A stretch of 64,000 bases of DNA from DATFRX01 sp035630615 (GCA_035630615.1 DASQKI010000005.1:1-64000); one strand, 5' to 3'; positions 16,565-25,191 are shown, counted from the stretch's first letter. Numbers and translations are program-made. The notes: a model not told the origin generated them from the sequence alone.

Positions 16565-19500
16565 ATGAGACGTCGACCGCAAGCGATCGTCGGGGCAACC
16601 ATCGGGCTGACGCTGCTCGGAGCCGGAGGCAGCGCGGTCGCGAGTACCGATGCGGCGCCGCCAGTCAGTCCGGCCGCCGCGGACAGCCCACGAGCAGCCG
16701 ACCAGGTCGCGCCGATCCGATCGTTCGCCACCTCCGAATACGGCATTCGGAGGCCCACCGGGCTCGCCTGGGACGCGGCATCCGGACGGCTCGTCGTCCC
16801 TGGCGACGCCAGAGCGGCCGGCACCGAGCTCGTCTCGCTGACCCCCGCCGAGACCCGCCGCACCTCTGTCGTCATGCACAGGTTGCCCGCCAAGGCAGCC
16901 GTCGCCGTCGACCCGACGGACGGCTCCGTCGACGCGCTGTCCGGGTCGTCCGTGCTCGCCGCGACGTACGACGCCACCGGAACCCGCGTCGTCCTGGCCG
17001 CCGGCAACACGGTCGTACGCCAAACCCGCGACGACCGTACGACGCGAACGCCGATCCGAGGCGTCAGCGGACACCGACTGCATGGGATCGCGACGACCGG
17101 CCCCCTCGCCTACACCTACGACGCCACGACGGGCGAACTGCTCGGCATCAGCCGACACGGCCGGATCCAGACGCGCTACGACGCCTCCGGCCTCGGTCTG
17201 GCCGATGTACGCGGACTCGCCTTCGCTCCCTCGGCCGACGCCACCGACGACCCGTCGACCAGCAGCCTCTACATCGCGGACGCCGGATCCGGGAAGGTGA
17301 CCGGGCAGATCGCCGAGGCCACCCTCGCGCCGACGGCCGTTCCCACGATCGCGGCGACCGGGTCGCTCGTCCGCACGGTCGCCACGTCGGCCTTCAACCC
17401 GCCGAGCCCGGACCCGTCGGGAGTGGCCTACATCCCCGGCGCGGATCGGCTGTTCATCGCCGACGGCGAGGTCGACGAGATGTCGATCTTCCAGGGCAAG
17501 AACCTCTTCCGGACCACCCGTACCGGCACGCTCGACGACACCGGCGTCTCCCAGCCGTGGTCGGACGAGCCAGTCGGCGTCGGATACAACCCGACCAACA
17601 ACCACCTGCTCGTCAGTGACGACGATCAGAAGGAGATATTCGACATCGCGCCGGGCGGTGACGGCCGATACGGCACCCCGGACGACACCGTCACGCACTT
17701 CGACACCAACGCCTTCGGCAACACCGACCCCGAGGGAGTCGAGTTCGACGCCGCCACCGGGTCGATCTGGACCGTCGACGGCGTCAACACGCAGGTCTAC
17801 CGGTACCGGCCGGGACCCGACGGGCAGTTCGGCACCTCCGACGACATCCGCAGCAACTTCGACGTGGGCGTGTACGGCGCACGCGACCCCGAGGGCATCG
17901 GCTTCGACTCCGTACGGGACACCCTCGTCATCGTCGACGACGGCTCGGAGACCATCTACGAGCTCGACCGGTCCGGCGCCCTGCTCAACACGATCAGCAC
18001 GACGGTCGCCAACATGGAGGCCGCGGCCGGAGTCGCCGTGGCGCCGGGCTCGACGAACCCGACTGCACGCACCTACTACGTCGTCGCCCGCGGCGAGGAC
18101 AACGACTCCCATCCCACCGAGAACGACGGCCGGCTCTACGAGCTGTCGGCGTCGCTGCCGCCGGTCGGATCGACCAACCAGCCGCCACTGGTCAGCGCCG
18201 GTCCGGACCAGACGATCACCCTGCCCGCCTCGGTCGCCCTGGACGGCACCGTGACCGACGACGGTAAGCCGAGTCCCCCGGGCGCCGTCACGACCTCGTG
18301 GACCAAGATCAGCGGACCCGGCGTCGTCACCTTCGGCAATCCGGCCGCTACCGACACGTCGGCGTCGTTCTCGACGCACGGCACCTACGTCCTGCGGCTC
18401 GCCGCGTCCGACAGCCAGCTCACGACTGCCGACGAGATCACGGTCTTGGTCCTGCCGGAGGGCAGCCCGAACACCGTCGAGGCCCGGGTAGCCACCGGAT
18501 CCGACGACGCCGAGCAGGCCGTCAGCGGATCGACGTCGCTGACCAGCTCCGACCTCGAGCTGACCACGGACGGCAGCACGCAGCAGGTCGTCGGCACCCG
18601 GTTCACCGGCCTCCAGATCCCGACGGGCGCGACGATCACCAACGCCTACGTGCAGTTCCGCACCGACGAGGTGAGCACCGGCGCGGCAGCACTGACGATC
18701 CGGGCCGAGGCCTCGAACAGCGCGCCGACCTACCAGGCGGCGAGCGGCAACATCACGTCCAGGCCGGTCACGACGGCCAACGTGGCGTGGAGCCCACCGG
18801 CCTGGAACACCGTCAATGAGATCGCTGCCGCCCAGCGCACGCCGAACATCGCCGCCGTGGTGCAGGCGATCGTCGACCGGGCCGGCTGGACCCCCGGCAA
18901 CGCCTTGGCGCTACAGTTCAGCGGCACCGGACGCCGGACCGCCGAGGCGTACGAGAGCGGCGCCGCACTCGCTCCGCTGCTGCACGTGGAGTACAGCACC
19001 GGCCCGGCCACCAACCGGGCACCGACGGTGAATGCCGGCCCCGACCAGACCGTCGTCCTGCCCAACGCGGCGACCCTGGACGCCATCGTCACCGACGACG
19101 GACTGCCCACCGGCTCCAGCGTCAACACAACGTGGTCGGTCGTCAGCGGACCCGGCGCGGTCACCTTCGGCAACCCGAACGCGGTCGACACCACCGCCAC
19201 GCTCGCCGCCGCCGGGACCTACGTGCTCCGCCTGACCGCGTCTGACGGCGAGCTCACCGCGTTCGACGAGACCACGATCACCGCAACGCCGACCGGCACC
19301 GTACAGACGCTCAACATCCCGGTCCGACTGGGCAGTGACGACGCCGAGGAGCGCTACAACGGCGAGGTCTTGCCGAGCAGCTCCGACCTGGACATCACCG
19401 CCGACGGCTCCCGGTTCATGACGGCGGTCGGTCTGCGCTTCACCAACGTCACCGTGCCGCAAGGCGCGACGCTCACGAACGCCTACATCCAGTTCACCGC

Positions 19501-19834
19501 CGATGAGACCGGCACCGACACCGCCAACCTGACCCTGCGGGCCCAGGCCGCGGACAACCCGCCGACCTTCCAGGCGACGACGACCAATCTCAGCACGCGA
19601 CCAACCACGGCGGGATCGGTCGCGTGGGCGCCACCGGCATGGACGACCGTCGGGGCGGCCGGGACTGCCCAGAGGACGCCGAACCTCGCGTCCATGCTCC
19701 AGGCGGTGGTCAACCGCGCCGGCTGGGTCCAGGGCAACGCCGTCGTCCTGCTGATCCGCGGGACCGGCGACCGCACCGCCGAGGCATTCGAGGGCGCGCA
19801 CGATCCGGTGCTGCATCTGGAGTGGCAGCCCTGA
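16565..19834 (+). CDS. Large secreted beta-propeller protein with two PKD-like plus beta-sandwich modules
   Basis: A 1089-residue exported protein. Residues 1-27 form a signal peptide ending AVAS. Residues 40-530 look like an NHL/SMP-30-type beta-propeller built of repeated IADG-, EGVEFDAATG- and DPEGIGFD-like blades. Then comes a duplicated unit: a PKD/REJ-like domain (537-635, starting NQPPLVSAGPDQT) plus a beta-sandwich (638-812) with DAEQ and TNAYVQFRTDE, repeated at 816-915 and 917-1089. The second domain resembles DNRLRE-type carbohydrate-associated modules. No catalytic motif or sortase signal is seen, so it is probably an extracellular binding or polymer-associated protein. An ATG with GGAG 10 nt upstream fixes the start. 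It is convergent with the DUF2469 gene, 1 bp away. Confidence 0.85.
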   Translation: MRRRPQAIVGATIGLTLLGAGGSAVASTDAAPPVSPAAADSPRAADQVAPIRSFATSEYGIRRPTGLAWDAASGRLVVPGDARAAGTELVSLTPAETRRTSVVMHRLPAKAAVAVDPTDGSVDALSGSSVLAATYDATGTRVVLAAGNTVVRQTRDDRTTRTPIRGVSGHRLHGIATTGPLAYTYDATTGELLGISRHGRIQTRYDASGLGLADVRGLAFAPSADATDDPSTSSLYIADAGSGKVTGQIAEATLAPTAVPTIAATGSLVRTVATSAFNPPSPDPSGVAYIPGADRLFIADGEVDEMSIFQGKNLFRTTRTGTLDDTGVSQPWSDEPVGVGYNPTNNHLLVSDDDQKEIFDIAPGGDGRYGTPDDTVTHFDTNAFGNTDPEGVEFDAATGSIWTVDGVNTQVYRYRPGPDGQFGTSDDIRSNFDVGVYGARDPEGIGFDSVRDTLVIVDDGSETIYELDRSGALLNTISTTVANMEAAAGVAVAPGSTNPTARTYYVVARGEDNDSHPTENDGRLYELSASLPPVGSTNQPPLVSAGPDQTITLPASVALDGTVTDDGKPSPPGAVTTSWTKISGPGVVTFGNPAATDTSASFSTHGTYVLRLAASDSQLTTADEITVLVLPEGSPNTVEARVATGSDDAEQAVSGSTSLTSSDLELTTDGSTQQVVGTRFTGLQIPTGATITNAYVQFRTDEVSTGAAALTIRAEASNSAPTYQAASGNITSRPVTTANVAWSPPAWNTVNEIAAAQRTPNIAAVVQAIVDRAGWTPGNALALQFSGTGRRTAEAYESGAALAPLLHVEYSTGPATNRAPTVNAGPDQTVVLPNAATLDAIVTDDGLPTGSSVNTTWSVVSGPGAVTFGNPNAVDTTATLAAAGTYVLRLTASDGELTAFDETTITATPTGTVQTLNIPVRLGSDDAEERYNGEVLPSSSDLDITADGSRFMTAVGLRFTNVTVPQGATLTNAYIQFTADETGTDTANLTLRAQAADNPPTFQATTTNLSTRPTTAGSVAWAPPAWTTVGAAGTAQRTPNLASMLQAVVNRAGWVQGNAVVLLIRGTGDRTAEAFEGAHDPVLHLEWQP

Positions 19835-19835
19835 G

Positions 19836-20126
19836 TCAGGCGTCTGTCGACAGCTCCTCGACGTTGACGTCCTTGAAGGTCAGGACCTTGACGTTGCGAG
19901 CCTGACGCGCCGGGCGATAGACGTCCCAGACCCACGCGTCGTTCATCGTGATCTCGAAGTACGCGTCGCCACTTTCGGCGCGCACTTTCACGTCGACGGC
20001 GTTGCAGAGGTAGAACCGGCGGTCGGTCTCGACGACGTACCTGTAGCGCTCGACGACCTCGCGGTACTCCCGATACAGCGCCAGCTCCATATCGGCTTCG
20101 AACCGCTCGAGATCGTCAGCACCCAT
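19836..20126 (-). CDS. DUF2469 family protein
   Basis: A 96-residue protein with the conserved N-terminus MGADDLERFEADMELALYRE and a tyrosine-rich core (EVVERYRYVVETDRRFYLCN). The family occurs in actinobacteria and, as here, lies next to rnhB and lepB. Its function is unknown. The stop lies only 1 bp from the convergent secreted-protein gene. Confidence 0.93.
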   Translation of the reverse strand: MGADDLERFEADMELALYREYREVVERYRYVVETDRRFYLCNAVDVKVRAESGDAYFEITMNDAWVWDVYRPARQARNVKVLTFKDVNVEELSTDA

Positions 20127-20182
20127 GTGGCCATTGTGCCGACGCTACGTCGACCGATCGGGTCGCGACATGCGGAGTCGCC

Positions 20183-20851
20183 TCACGCCGACGACGTACG
20201 AGCCGCCTCGGCCTCGCGTACGTTGATGAACCGCCGCCGATGCTCCGGACACGGCCCGTACGCGTTCAACGTCTCGTCGTGCTCGGGCGTGCAGTAGCCC
20301 TTGTGGGTGGCGAAGTCGTATTCCGGCCACCGCCCGTGCAGATCGGCCATCATCCGGTCGCGGGTGACCTTGGCGATGATCGACGCCGCCGCGATCGAGG
20401 CGCAGACCCGGTCGCCCTTCCAAACGGCGAGGGTCGGCACCCCGAGCCCGTCGACGGTGAAACCGTCGGTGAGCGCGTACGCCGGACGCACCGTCAGCCG
20501 GGCCAGCGCTCGCCGGAGCGCCTCGATGTTGGCGACGTGCATGCCGAGTCGATCGCACTCAGCCGCCGGGATGGCGACAGCGGCCCACGCCAGCGCCCGA
20601 TCGACGATCTTGTCGTAGCACTGCTCGCGTCGCGCCGGCGTCAGCAGCTTCGAGTCGGCGAGGCCGGGGATCTCGCCGCGCTTGCCCGGAGGCAGAATCG
20701 CCGCACCGGCGACCAGAGGGCCAGCGCACGCGCCGCGACCGGCCTCGTCGACCCCGGCGACCGGCGTCAGCTCGGCCCGGGCGAGCGCGCGCTCGTAGCC
20801 GTACAGGCCGGCATCGCGACGGATCGTGGATCCCTTGGCGAAAACGGTCAT
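20183..20851 (-). CDS. rnhB: Ribonuclease HII
   Basis: A 222-residue RNase HII that removes ribonucleotides from DNA and RNA/DNA hybrids. The catalytic DEAGRG motif is at D35-E36, with later acidic residues in YALTDGF and the SIIAKVTRDR helix. It ends in the family-typical GYCTPEH segment and a short Ala-rich tail. It follows lepB by 16 bp in the ribosome/secretion cluster. The Shine-Dalgarno sequence is weak. Confidence 0.97.
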   Translation of the reverse strand: MTVFAKGSTIRRDAGLYGYERALARAELTPVAGVDEAGRGACAGPLVAGAAILPPGKRGEIPGLADSKLLTPARREQCYDKIVDRALAWAAVAIPAAECDRLGMHVANIEALRRALARLTVRPAYALTDGFTVDGLGVPTLAVWKGDRVCASIAAASIIAKVTRDRMMADLHGRWPEYDFATHKGYCTPEHDETLNAYGPCPEHRRRFINVREAEAARTSSA

Positions 20852-20867
20852 CGGCGTCGGTCCTGGT

Positions 20868-21704
20868 TTACGAGCCGTTCAGAGCGGGGTTTTCGAACGT
20901 GTCGGGGCGGTGCAGGAATCCGGCTCTCGAGGCCGGCCACACGATCGCCCACACCTTGCCGACCACGTCGTCGGCCGGCACGGCGCCGCCGCCCGGCTCG
21001 CCGATGTGATGGGTCGAGTCGGCCGAGTTGCCGCGGTTGTCACCCATGACCCAGAGGTGGCCGTCGGGGACGCTCACCTCGAAGCTACGGCTGGCCATAC
21101 TCGCGGCGGCCGCACACGGCTTCACGTTGTCCGGCAGATAGCTCTCGTCGAGCGGCACGCCGTTGACCCGCAGCGGAGCGTTTGGACCCTTGCACGCCAC
21201 GGTGTCGCCACCGACGCCGATGACGCGCTTCACCAGGTGACCACCGGTCGGATAGAGGCCGACGATCTCGAGGCCCCGCTGCACGAAGTTGTTGGCATGC
21301 GCCTCGTCGGCGTCGGACAGCCAACCACCCGGATCGTCGAAGACGACGATGTCGCCGCGGTGGACGTCGCCGTTCCAGTACGAGACCTTCTCGACGAGGA
21401 TCTTGTCGTTGACCATGAGCGTCGGCTCCATGGACGCCGACGGGATGTAGAACGCCTGAAGAAAGAAGGTCTTGACGATCAGCGCCAGCACGAAGGCCGT
21501 GGCGAGAAGCGCGATCAGCTCCTGCCACCACGGCAACGGACGCCGCTTGCGCTCGGGGGCGGCCGTCTCGTCGGCCGGCGATGTCGGTGGCGGCGACTCG
21601 TCGGCCGTCAGCGCGGTTGGTGGGTCGGCCGGATCGTGAGGTGCGGAAGACCGTAGTCCGGTCCCTCGGTCGGCTCGATGGCCACCCTCATCGTTTCGCG
21701 CCAC
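20868..21704 (-). CDS. lepB: Signal peptidase I
   Basis: A 278-residue type I signal peptidase that cleaves Sec and Tat signal peptides. A proline-rich cytoplasmic tail (1-57) precedes one membrane span (about 62-84). The catalytic Ser is S91 in PSASMEPTL and the Lys is K159 in LVKRVIGVGGD. The GDNRGNSADS box is also present. A GTG start at 21704 is used. It is in the usual place between rplS and rnhB. It should process the signal peptides of the secreted proteins in this window. Confidence 0.96.
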   Translation of the reverse strand: MARNDEGGHRADRGTGLRSSAPHDPADPPTALTADESPPPTSPADETAAPERKRRPLPWWQELIALLATAFVLALIVKTFFLQAFYIPSASMEPTLMVNDKILVEKVSYWNGDVHRGDIVVFDDPGGWLSDADEAHANNFVQRGLEIVGLYPTGGHLVKRVIGVGGDTVACKGPNAPLRVNGVPLDESYLPDNVKPCAAAASMASRSFEVSVPDGHLWVMGDNRGNSADSTHHIGEPGGGAVPADDVVGKVWAIVWPASRAGFLHRPDTFENPALNGS

Positions 21705-21727
21705 TCCGCGAGCCTAGCTCCGTGCCT

Positions 21728-22090
21728 TCAGCTACCGGAGGGCGACTCTCGGCGTTCCCGGATCTTTGCCGCCTTACCGCGCAAGTTCCGCAAGTAGTAA
21801 AGCTTCGCGCGGCGCACGTCGCCGCGGCTCGCGACTTCGATCTTCTCGATGATCGGCGTGTGGAGGGGGAAGGTCCGCTCGACACCGACGCCGAAGGAAA
21901 CCTTGCGGACGGTGAAGGTGCGACCGATGCCCTTGCCCTGGAGCCGGATGCAGACGCCTTGGAAGACCTGTACCCGGGAGCGGTTGCCCTCGATCACTCG
22001 GACGTGGACCTTGAGGGTGTCTCCGGCGCGAAAGGCCGGGATGTCGTCGCGTGCGGCGTCGGCCGCCAACGTGTCGATGGCGTTGGTCAC
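21728..22090 (-). CDS. rplS: 50S ribosomal protein L19
   Basis: A 120-residue L19, located at the 30S-50S interface. Recognisable segments are IPAFRAGDTLKVHVRVIEG, GVGVERTFPLHTP and AKLYYLRNLRGKAAKI. A GTG start at 22090 with an AGGAAG site is used. It follows trmD after a 186-bp gap that contains its own candidate promoter. Confidence 0.98.
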   Translation of the reverse strand: MTNAIDTLAADAARDDIPAFRAGDTLKVHVRVIEGNRSRVQVFQGVCIRLQGKGIGRTFTVRKVSFGVGVERTFPLHTPIIEKIEVASRGDVRRAKLYYLRNLRGKAAKIRERRESPSGS

Positions 22091-22234
22091 GATCGTTCAC
22101 TTCCTCGCCGGTGCCACAGGTCACCCACGGAGCGGTTCGGATGCTGTTGGGGCGTCGCGTCGATGGTGGGGCGGCCTCTCCCCTGTGGCAGAAAGACCGA
22201 CGGCAGATGCCGACACATCGCGCGCCAGCGATCT

Positions 22235-22243
22235 AGTTTGCCA
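22235..22243 (-). promoter_or_regulatory. Candidate rplS promoter element
   Basis: On the minus strand TGGCAAACT occurs 145 nt upstream of rplS. The same 9-mer pattern (TGGCARAMT) occurs upstream of rpsP as TGGCAGAAT. The shared motif upstream of two ribosomal genes suggests a -10 region. Of the 186-bp gap this is the only signal I can support. Confidence 0.35.
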
Positions 22244-22276
22244 CAGCACCCCCGATCGGTCGAAACCAGGCGGCGT

Positions 22277-22975
22277 CTAAGCGTCGCCCAGCAGATCGGG
22301 TCGACGCTCGGCCGTGCGTCGCAGCGACTGCTCGCGACGCCACTGCGCGACCTTGCCGTGGTGTCCCGACAACAGCACGTCGGGTACGGACTGGCCGCGC
22401 CACGTCTCGGGCTTGGTGTAGACCGGGTACTCGAGGAGCCGCTCCTCGCCGCCATGCGACTCCTCGGCCAGCGAGTCCGGGTTGCCCAACACGCCCGGCT
22501 GCAGTCGAGTGATCGCCTCGACCATGACGAGAGCGGCGGCCTCACCGCCATTGAGGACGTAGTCACCGATCGACAACTCCTCCACGGGCATCCGGGTCGC
22601 CGCGTGATCGATGACGCGCTGGTCGATGCCCTCGTAGCGTCCGCACGCGATCAGCAGCCACGGCGCGGCCGCCAACCGCTCGGCGTCGGCCTGCGTGAAC
22701 GGTCGGCCCGCCGGTGTCGTGACGATCAGCGTCGGCGGCGAGTCCGCGTCGCCGACCAGGGCGTCGAGTGCCTCGCCCCACGGCTCCGGTCGCATCACCA
22801 TGCCGGCGCCGCCACCGTACGGCGTGTCGTCGACGGTCCGATGACGGTCGTGGGTCCACGTACGCAGGTCGTGGGCGTGGATGTCGATCAGACCGGCAGC
22901 CCGTGCCTTGCCGACCAGCGACAGATCCAGCGGCGCGAGGTAGTCGGGAAAGATCGTGACGATGTCGACGCGCAT
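22277..22975 (-). CDS. trmD: tRNA (guanine-N1-)-methyltransferase
   Basis: A 232-residue SPOUT methyltransferase that makes m1G37 in tRNAs reading CNN codons and so prevents frameshifting. The N-terminus MRVDIVTIFPDYL, the PYGGGAGMVMRPEP loop, the knot segment ACGRYEGIDQRV and the SIGDYVLNGGE block are diagnostic. Its ATG overlaps the rimM stop by one base (TGATG), which fixes the start. Confidence 0.98.
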   Translation of the reverse strand: MRVDIVTIFPDYLAPLDLSLVGKARAAGLIDIHAHDLRTWTHDRHRTVDDTPYGGGAGMVMRPEPWGEALDALVGDADSPPTLIVTTPAGRPFTQADAERLAAAPWLLIACGRYEGIDQRVIDHAATRMPVEELSIGDYVLNGGEAAALVMVEAITRLQPGVLGNPDSLAEESHGGEERLLEYPVYTKPETWRGQSVPDVLLSGHHGKVAQWRREQSLRRTAERRPDLLGDA

Positions 22976-23490
22976 CAGGCCTCCTCGAGCAGTCCCGGGC
23001 GATCGTCGATGATCACCGTGCCCGCGTCGACGTCCACCGCCGGCACGAGCGCGCGTACGAAGGGGATCATCGCCTCGTCTCCGCTCGGCTTGCGGATCAC
23101 CAAGACCTCCTGCCCCGGCAGATGCAGGACGTCGGCGACCTCTCCGATCGGGTCGCCCGTGGGCGTCCACGCGTCGAGGCCGACCAGCTGCCAGTCGTAA
23201 AACTCCTCGGCATCGTCGGGCCGCTCGTCGTCCGGCACGTCGGCATAGAGCACCGCGCCGCCGAGGGCTTCGGCGGCCGTCCGGTCGGCGACCTCGTCGA
23301 ATCGGACCAGCAGGGCACCAGAGTGCGGGCGCACCGCACGTACGGTCAGCGCCGTCGCCTGGCCGTCGCGGTCGGCGCGTACGACGACCCCGACCGCGAA
23401 TCGGCGATCGACGCTGTCGGTCCGCGCCTCGACCCGAACCTCGCCGCGGACCCCGTGAGCCCGTCCGACGCGCCCGACGACGATGTCCAC
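22975..23490 (-). CDS. rimM: Ribosome maturation factor RimM
   Basis: A 171-residue 16S rRNA processing factor that helps assemble the 30S head with S19. It has an N-terminal RimM domain (GRVGRAHGVRGEVRV) and a C-terminal PRC barrel (about 95-170, with EFYDWQLVGL and PFVRALVP). It has a GTG start, lies 6 bp after the KH gene, and overlaps trmD by one base. Confidence 0.97.
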   Translation of the reverse strand: MDIVVGRVGRAHGVRGEVRVEARTDSVDRRFAVGVVVRADRDGQATALTVRAVRPHSGALLVRFDEVADRTAAEALGGAVLYADVPDDERPDDAEEFYDWQLVGLDAWTPTGDPIGEVADVLHLPGQEVLVIRKPSGDEAMIPFVRALVPAVDVDAGTVIIDDRPGLLEEA

Positions 23491-23496
23491 CGGGCC

Positions 23497-23739
23497 TTAA
23501 GCTCTCCGGTCCACGTCGACGAAGTCGACCCGGGCACCGGCTCCTCCGGCGATGGCCCGAATCACGGTGCGAATGGCAGTCGCGGTGCGACCCGCGCGGC
23601 CGATGACCTTGCCGAGGTCGTCGGGGTGCACCCGTACCTCGAACAGTCGACCACGCCGGGTGTTCTTCGCCCGTACCGACACCTCGTCAGGGTGCTCGAC
23701 GATGCCTCGTACGAGATGCTCGAGCGCTTCGGCGACCAC
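23497..23739 (-). CDS. khpA: KH-domain RNA-binding protein (KhpA/UPF0109 type)
   Basis: An 80-residue single KH domain. The GxxG loop appears as KVIGRAGRTA (about 43-52) followed by AIRTVIRAIA. In Gram-positives KhpA pairs with KhpB/Jag and binds RNA linked to cell elongation. Its place between rpsP and rimM is conserved. It has a GTG start 5 bp after rpsP. Confidence 0.94.
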   Translation of the reverse strand: MVAEALEHLVRGIVEHPDEVSVRAKNTRRGRLFEVRVHPDDLGKVIGRAGRTATAIRTVIRAIAGGAGARVDFVDVDRRA

Positions 23740-23744
23740 GGCAC

Positions 23745-24326
23745 TCAGCTCGTCGACGAGTCGTCGCCAGCCTCGGACCCGGCCTTGGCATCGGACTCGG
23801 CGGCAGCCTCAGCCGGCGCTTCCGCCTCGGCCTTCGGCGCGTCGTCCTTGACGGCGGCTTTGGTCTCGTCCTTAGCGCCCGCCTTCGGCGCGTCGTCCTT
23901 AGCGCCCGCCTTCGGCGTGTCGTCCTTGGCGGCGGCCTTCTTCTTGGACTTCTTCGCGGTCGTCGCCTCGGACTTCGGCTCGCTGCCGGCCTCCTTGAGC
24001 GCCTCGTTGAAGACCTCGTCGCGGTCGCGTCGACGCTTTGGCTGCAGCAGCGGCTGCTCGGGAGCGGGCTCGCCCTTGAACTTCTGCCAGTCGCCGGTCT
24101 TTTGCAGGATGGCCTTCACCGGGTCACTCGGCTGCGCGCCGACGCCGAGCCAGTATTGCGCCCGGTCGGTGTCGACCTCGATGTAGGACGGGTCTTCCTT
24201 CGGGTGGTACTTGCCGATCTGCTCGATGAACCGACCGTCCCGCTTGGTACGCGAGTCGGTGACGACGATGCGGTAATAGGGCATGTGGACCTTGCCCACG
24301 CGCCGCAGGCGAATCTTGACGGCCAC
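23745..24326 (-). CDS. rpsP: 30S ribosomal protein S16 with long Lys/Ala/Asp tail
   Basis: A 193-residue S16. The conserved domain is residues 1-85 (MAVKIRLRRVGKVHMPYYRI, GRFIEQIGKYHP, AQYWLGVGAQPSDPV). A tail of about 100 residues follows, rich in Lys, Ala, Asp and Pro, with degenerate KDDAPKAGA repeats at about 135-165. Typical S16 is 80-160 residues, so the tail is long even for actinobacteria. A GTG start with a GAGGAG site is used. It heads the rpsP-khpA-rimM-trmD operon. Confidence 0.96.
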   Translation of the reverse strand: MAVKIRLRRVGKVHMPYYRIVVTDSRTKRDGRFIEQIGKYHPKEDPSYIEVDTDRAQYWLGVGAQPSDPVKAILQKTGDWQKFKGEPAPEQPLLQPKRRRDRDEVFNEALKEAGSEPKSEATTAKKSKKKAAAKDDTPKAGAKDDAPKAGAKDETKAAVKDDAPKAEAEAPAEAAAESDAKAGSEAGDDSSTS

Positions 24327-24452
24327 GAGTGTGGTGTCTCCTCATATCTGGTCTGGGTGAGCCGGCGCGCTCCGCGTGGGGGGCGGGGTGCCGTCTCGGT
24401 GGGCCGGGCCGCGCGGGTGAGAGGGGCCACACGCAGTCGGACTCAGCGAGCC

Positions 24453-24483
24453 ATTCTGCCAGAGAGGGTGGGTCCGACTCCAA
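24453..24483 (-). promoter_or_regulatory. Candidate rpsP promoter
   Basis: On the minus strand TTGGAG (24483-24478) and CAGAAT (24458-24453), separated by 19 bp, form a plausible sigma-A type promoter. The -10 lies in TGGCAGAAT, matching the element upstream of rplS. The -35 ends only 9 bp from palindromic repeat copy B. The leader to the rpsP start would be about 120 nt. Confidence 0.45.
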
Positions 24484-24492
24484 CCGGCAGAG

Positions 24493-24536
24493 TTGTCAGG
24501 CACATATGGAGCCCTGGGTCCACATGTGCCTGACAA
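24493..24536. repeat. 44-bp oriented palindromic repeat, copy B
   Basis: Same 21-2-21 geometry as the other copies, in the opposite orientation to copies A and C. The left arm starts TTGTCAGGCACATATGGAGC and the right arm, reverse complemented, TTGTCAGGCACATGTGGACC. It is the most diverged copy in the right arm. It lies between the divergent rpsP and HIT-like genes, 4 nt before the HIT gene's GAGGGTGGGGG Shine-Dalgarno region. Confidence 0.9.
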
Positions 24537-24554
24537 CTTCGAGAGGGTGGGGGC

Positions 24555-25181
24555 ATGAGTGCGAGTACGCCTGATCCGAGGACCCTTTCGAGCTATCACG
24601 CCCGCCTGCCGTACGGGGAGCGCGTCTCGCCCGAGCCGCTCGTCGGCCAGCCGTTCTTCCCGTTCGACGGCGATCTGACCGTCGTACCGCTGGACGAGCC
24701 CATCGTGCCGGAGCCGCCGCGGGGTGGCGAGCCCGACGGGGAGGAGTGCTTCCGGTGTGCCAACCCCGACGCGAACGTCATCTGGCGCGACGAGCACTGG
24801 GAGGTCCGAGCCGGCTACGAGCCGAGCGGCCTGCCGATGGTCGCTGGCCTCAACCCACGCGACCACGTCACGCTGCGCACGATGCCGGACGACTTGGCGG
24901 CGACCCTGGGCCCGATCATCCGGCAGCTCGCGCTGGCGGTCGAGCGGATCGACAGCGTGGCGCGGTGTCATGTCAACCGCTGGGGCGACGGCAGCGCCCA
25001 CTTCCACATGTGGTTCCTCGCCCGGCCGCTCGGGATGATGCAGCTGCGCGGCGCGATGATCGCCGCGTGGGACGACATCCTGCCGCGGGTGCCCGACGAG
25101 GAGATGGCGGCGAACATCCGTACCGTCGCGACGGCCATGGCCGAAGGCGGCGGCGAAGCCATCGGCGCCGGCGCGGGCTAA
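24555..25181 (+). CDS. HIT-like superfamily protein with incomplete histidine triad
   Basis: A 208-residue protein. The core (about 64-165) fits the HIT/GalT fold, with a FRCANPD strand near the start and an AHFHMWFLARP motif near the end. The triad HxHxH reads H149-x-H151-x-W153: the central His that acts as nucleophile in HIT enzymes is kept but the third is Trp. It may be a nucleotide hydrolase or transferase with altered specificity, or inactive. It is bracketed by palindromic repeats B and C in opposite orientations. Function is unknown. Confidence 0.75.
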   Translation: MSASTPDPRTLSSYHARLPYGERVSPEPLVGQPFFPFDGDLTVVPLDEPIVPEPPRGGEPDGEECFRCANPDANVIWRDEHWEVRAGYEPSGLPMVAGLNPRDHVTLRTMPDDLAATLGPIIRQLALAVERIDSVARCHVNRWGDGSAHFHMWFLARPLGMMQLRGAMIAAWDDILPRVPDEEMAANIRTVATAMAEGGGEAIGAGAG

Positions 25182-25191
25182 ACCGGCCCAG

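Noticed and set aside
16235..18379. A 714-codon minus-strand open frame across the secreted propeller gene
   Set aside because: It is antisense to a gene with signal peptide and clear domains. Its Arg/Gly/Val/Asp-rich composition is what reverse frames of GC-rich genes give, and no domain is visible.
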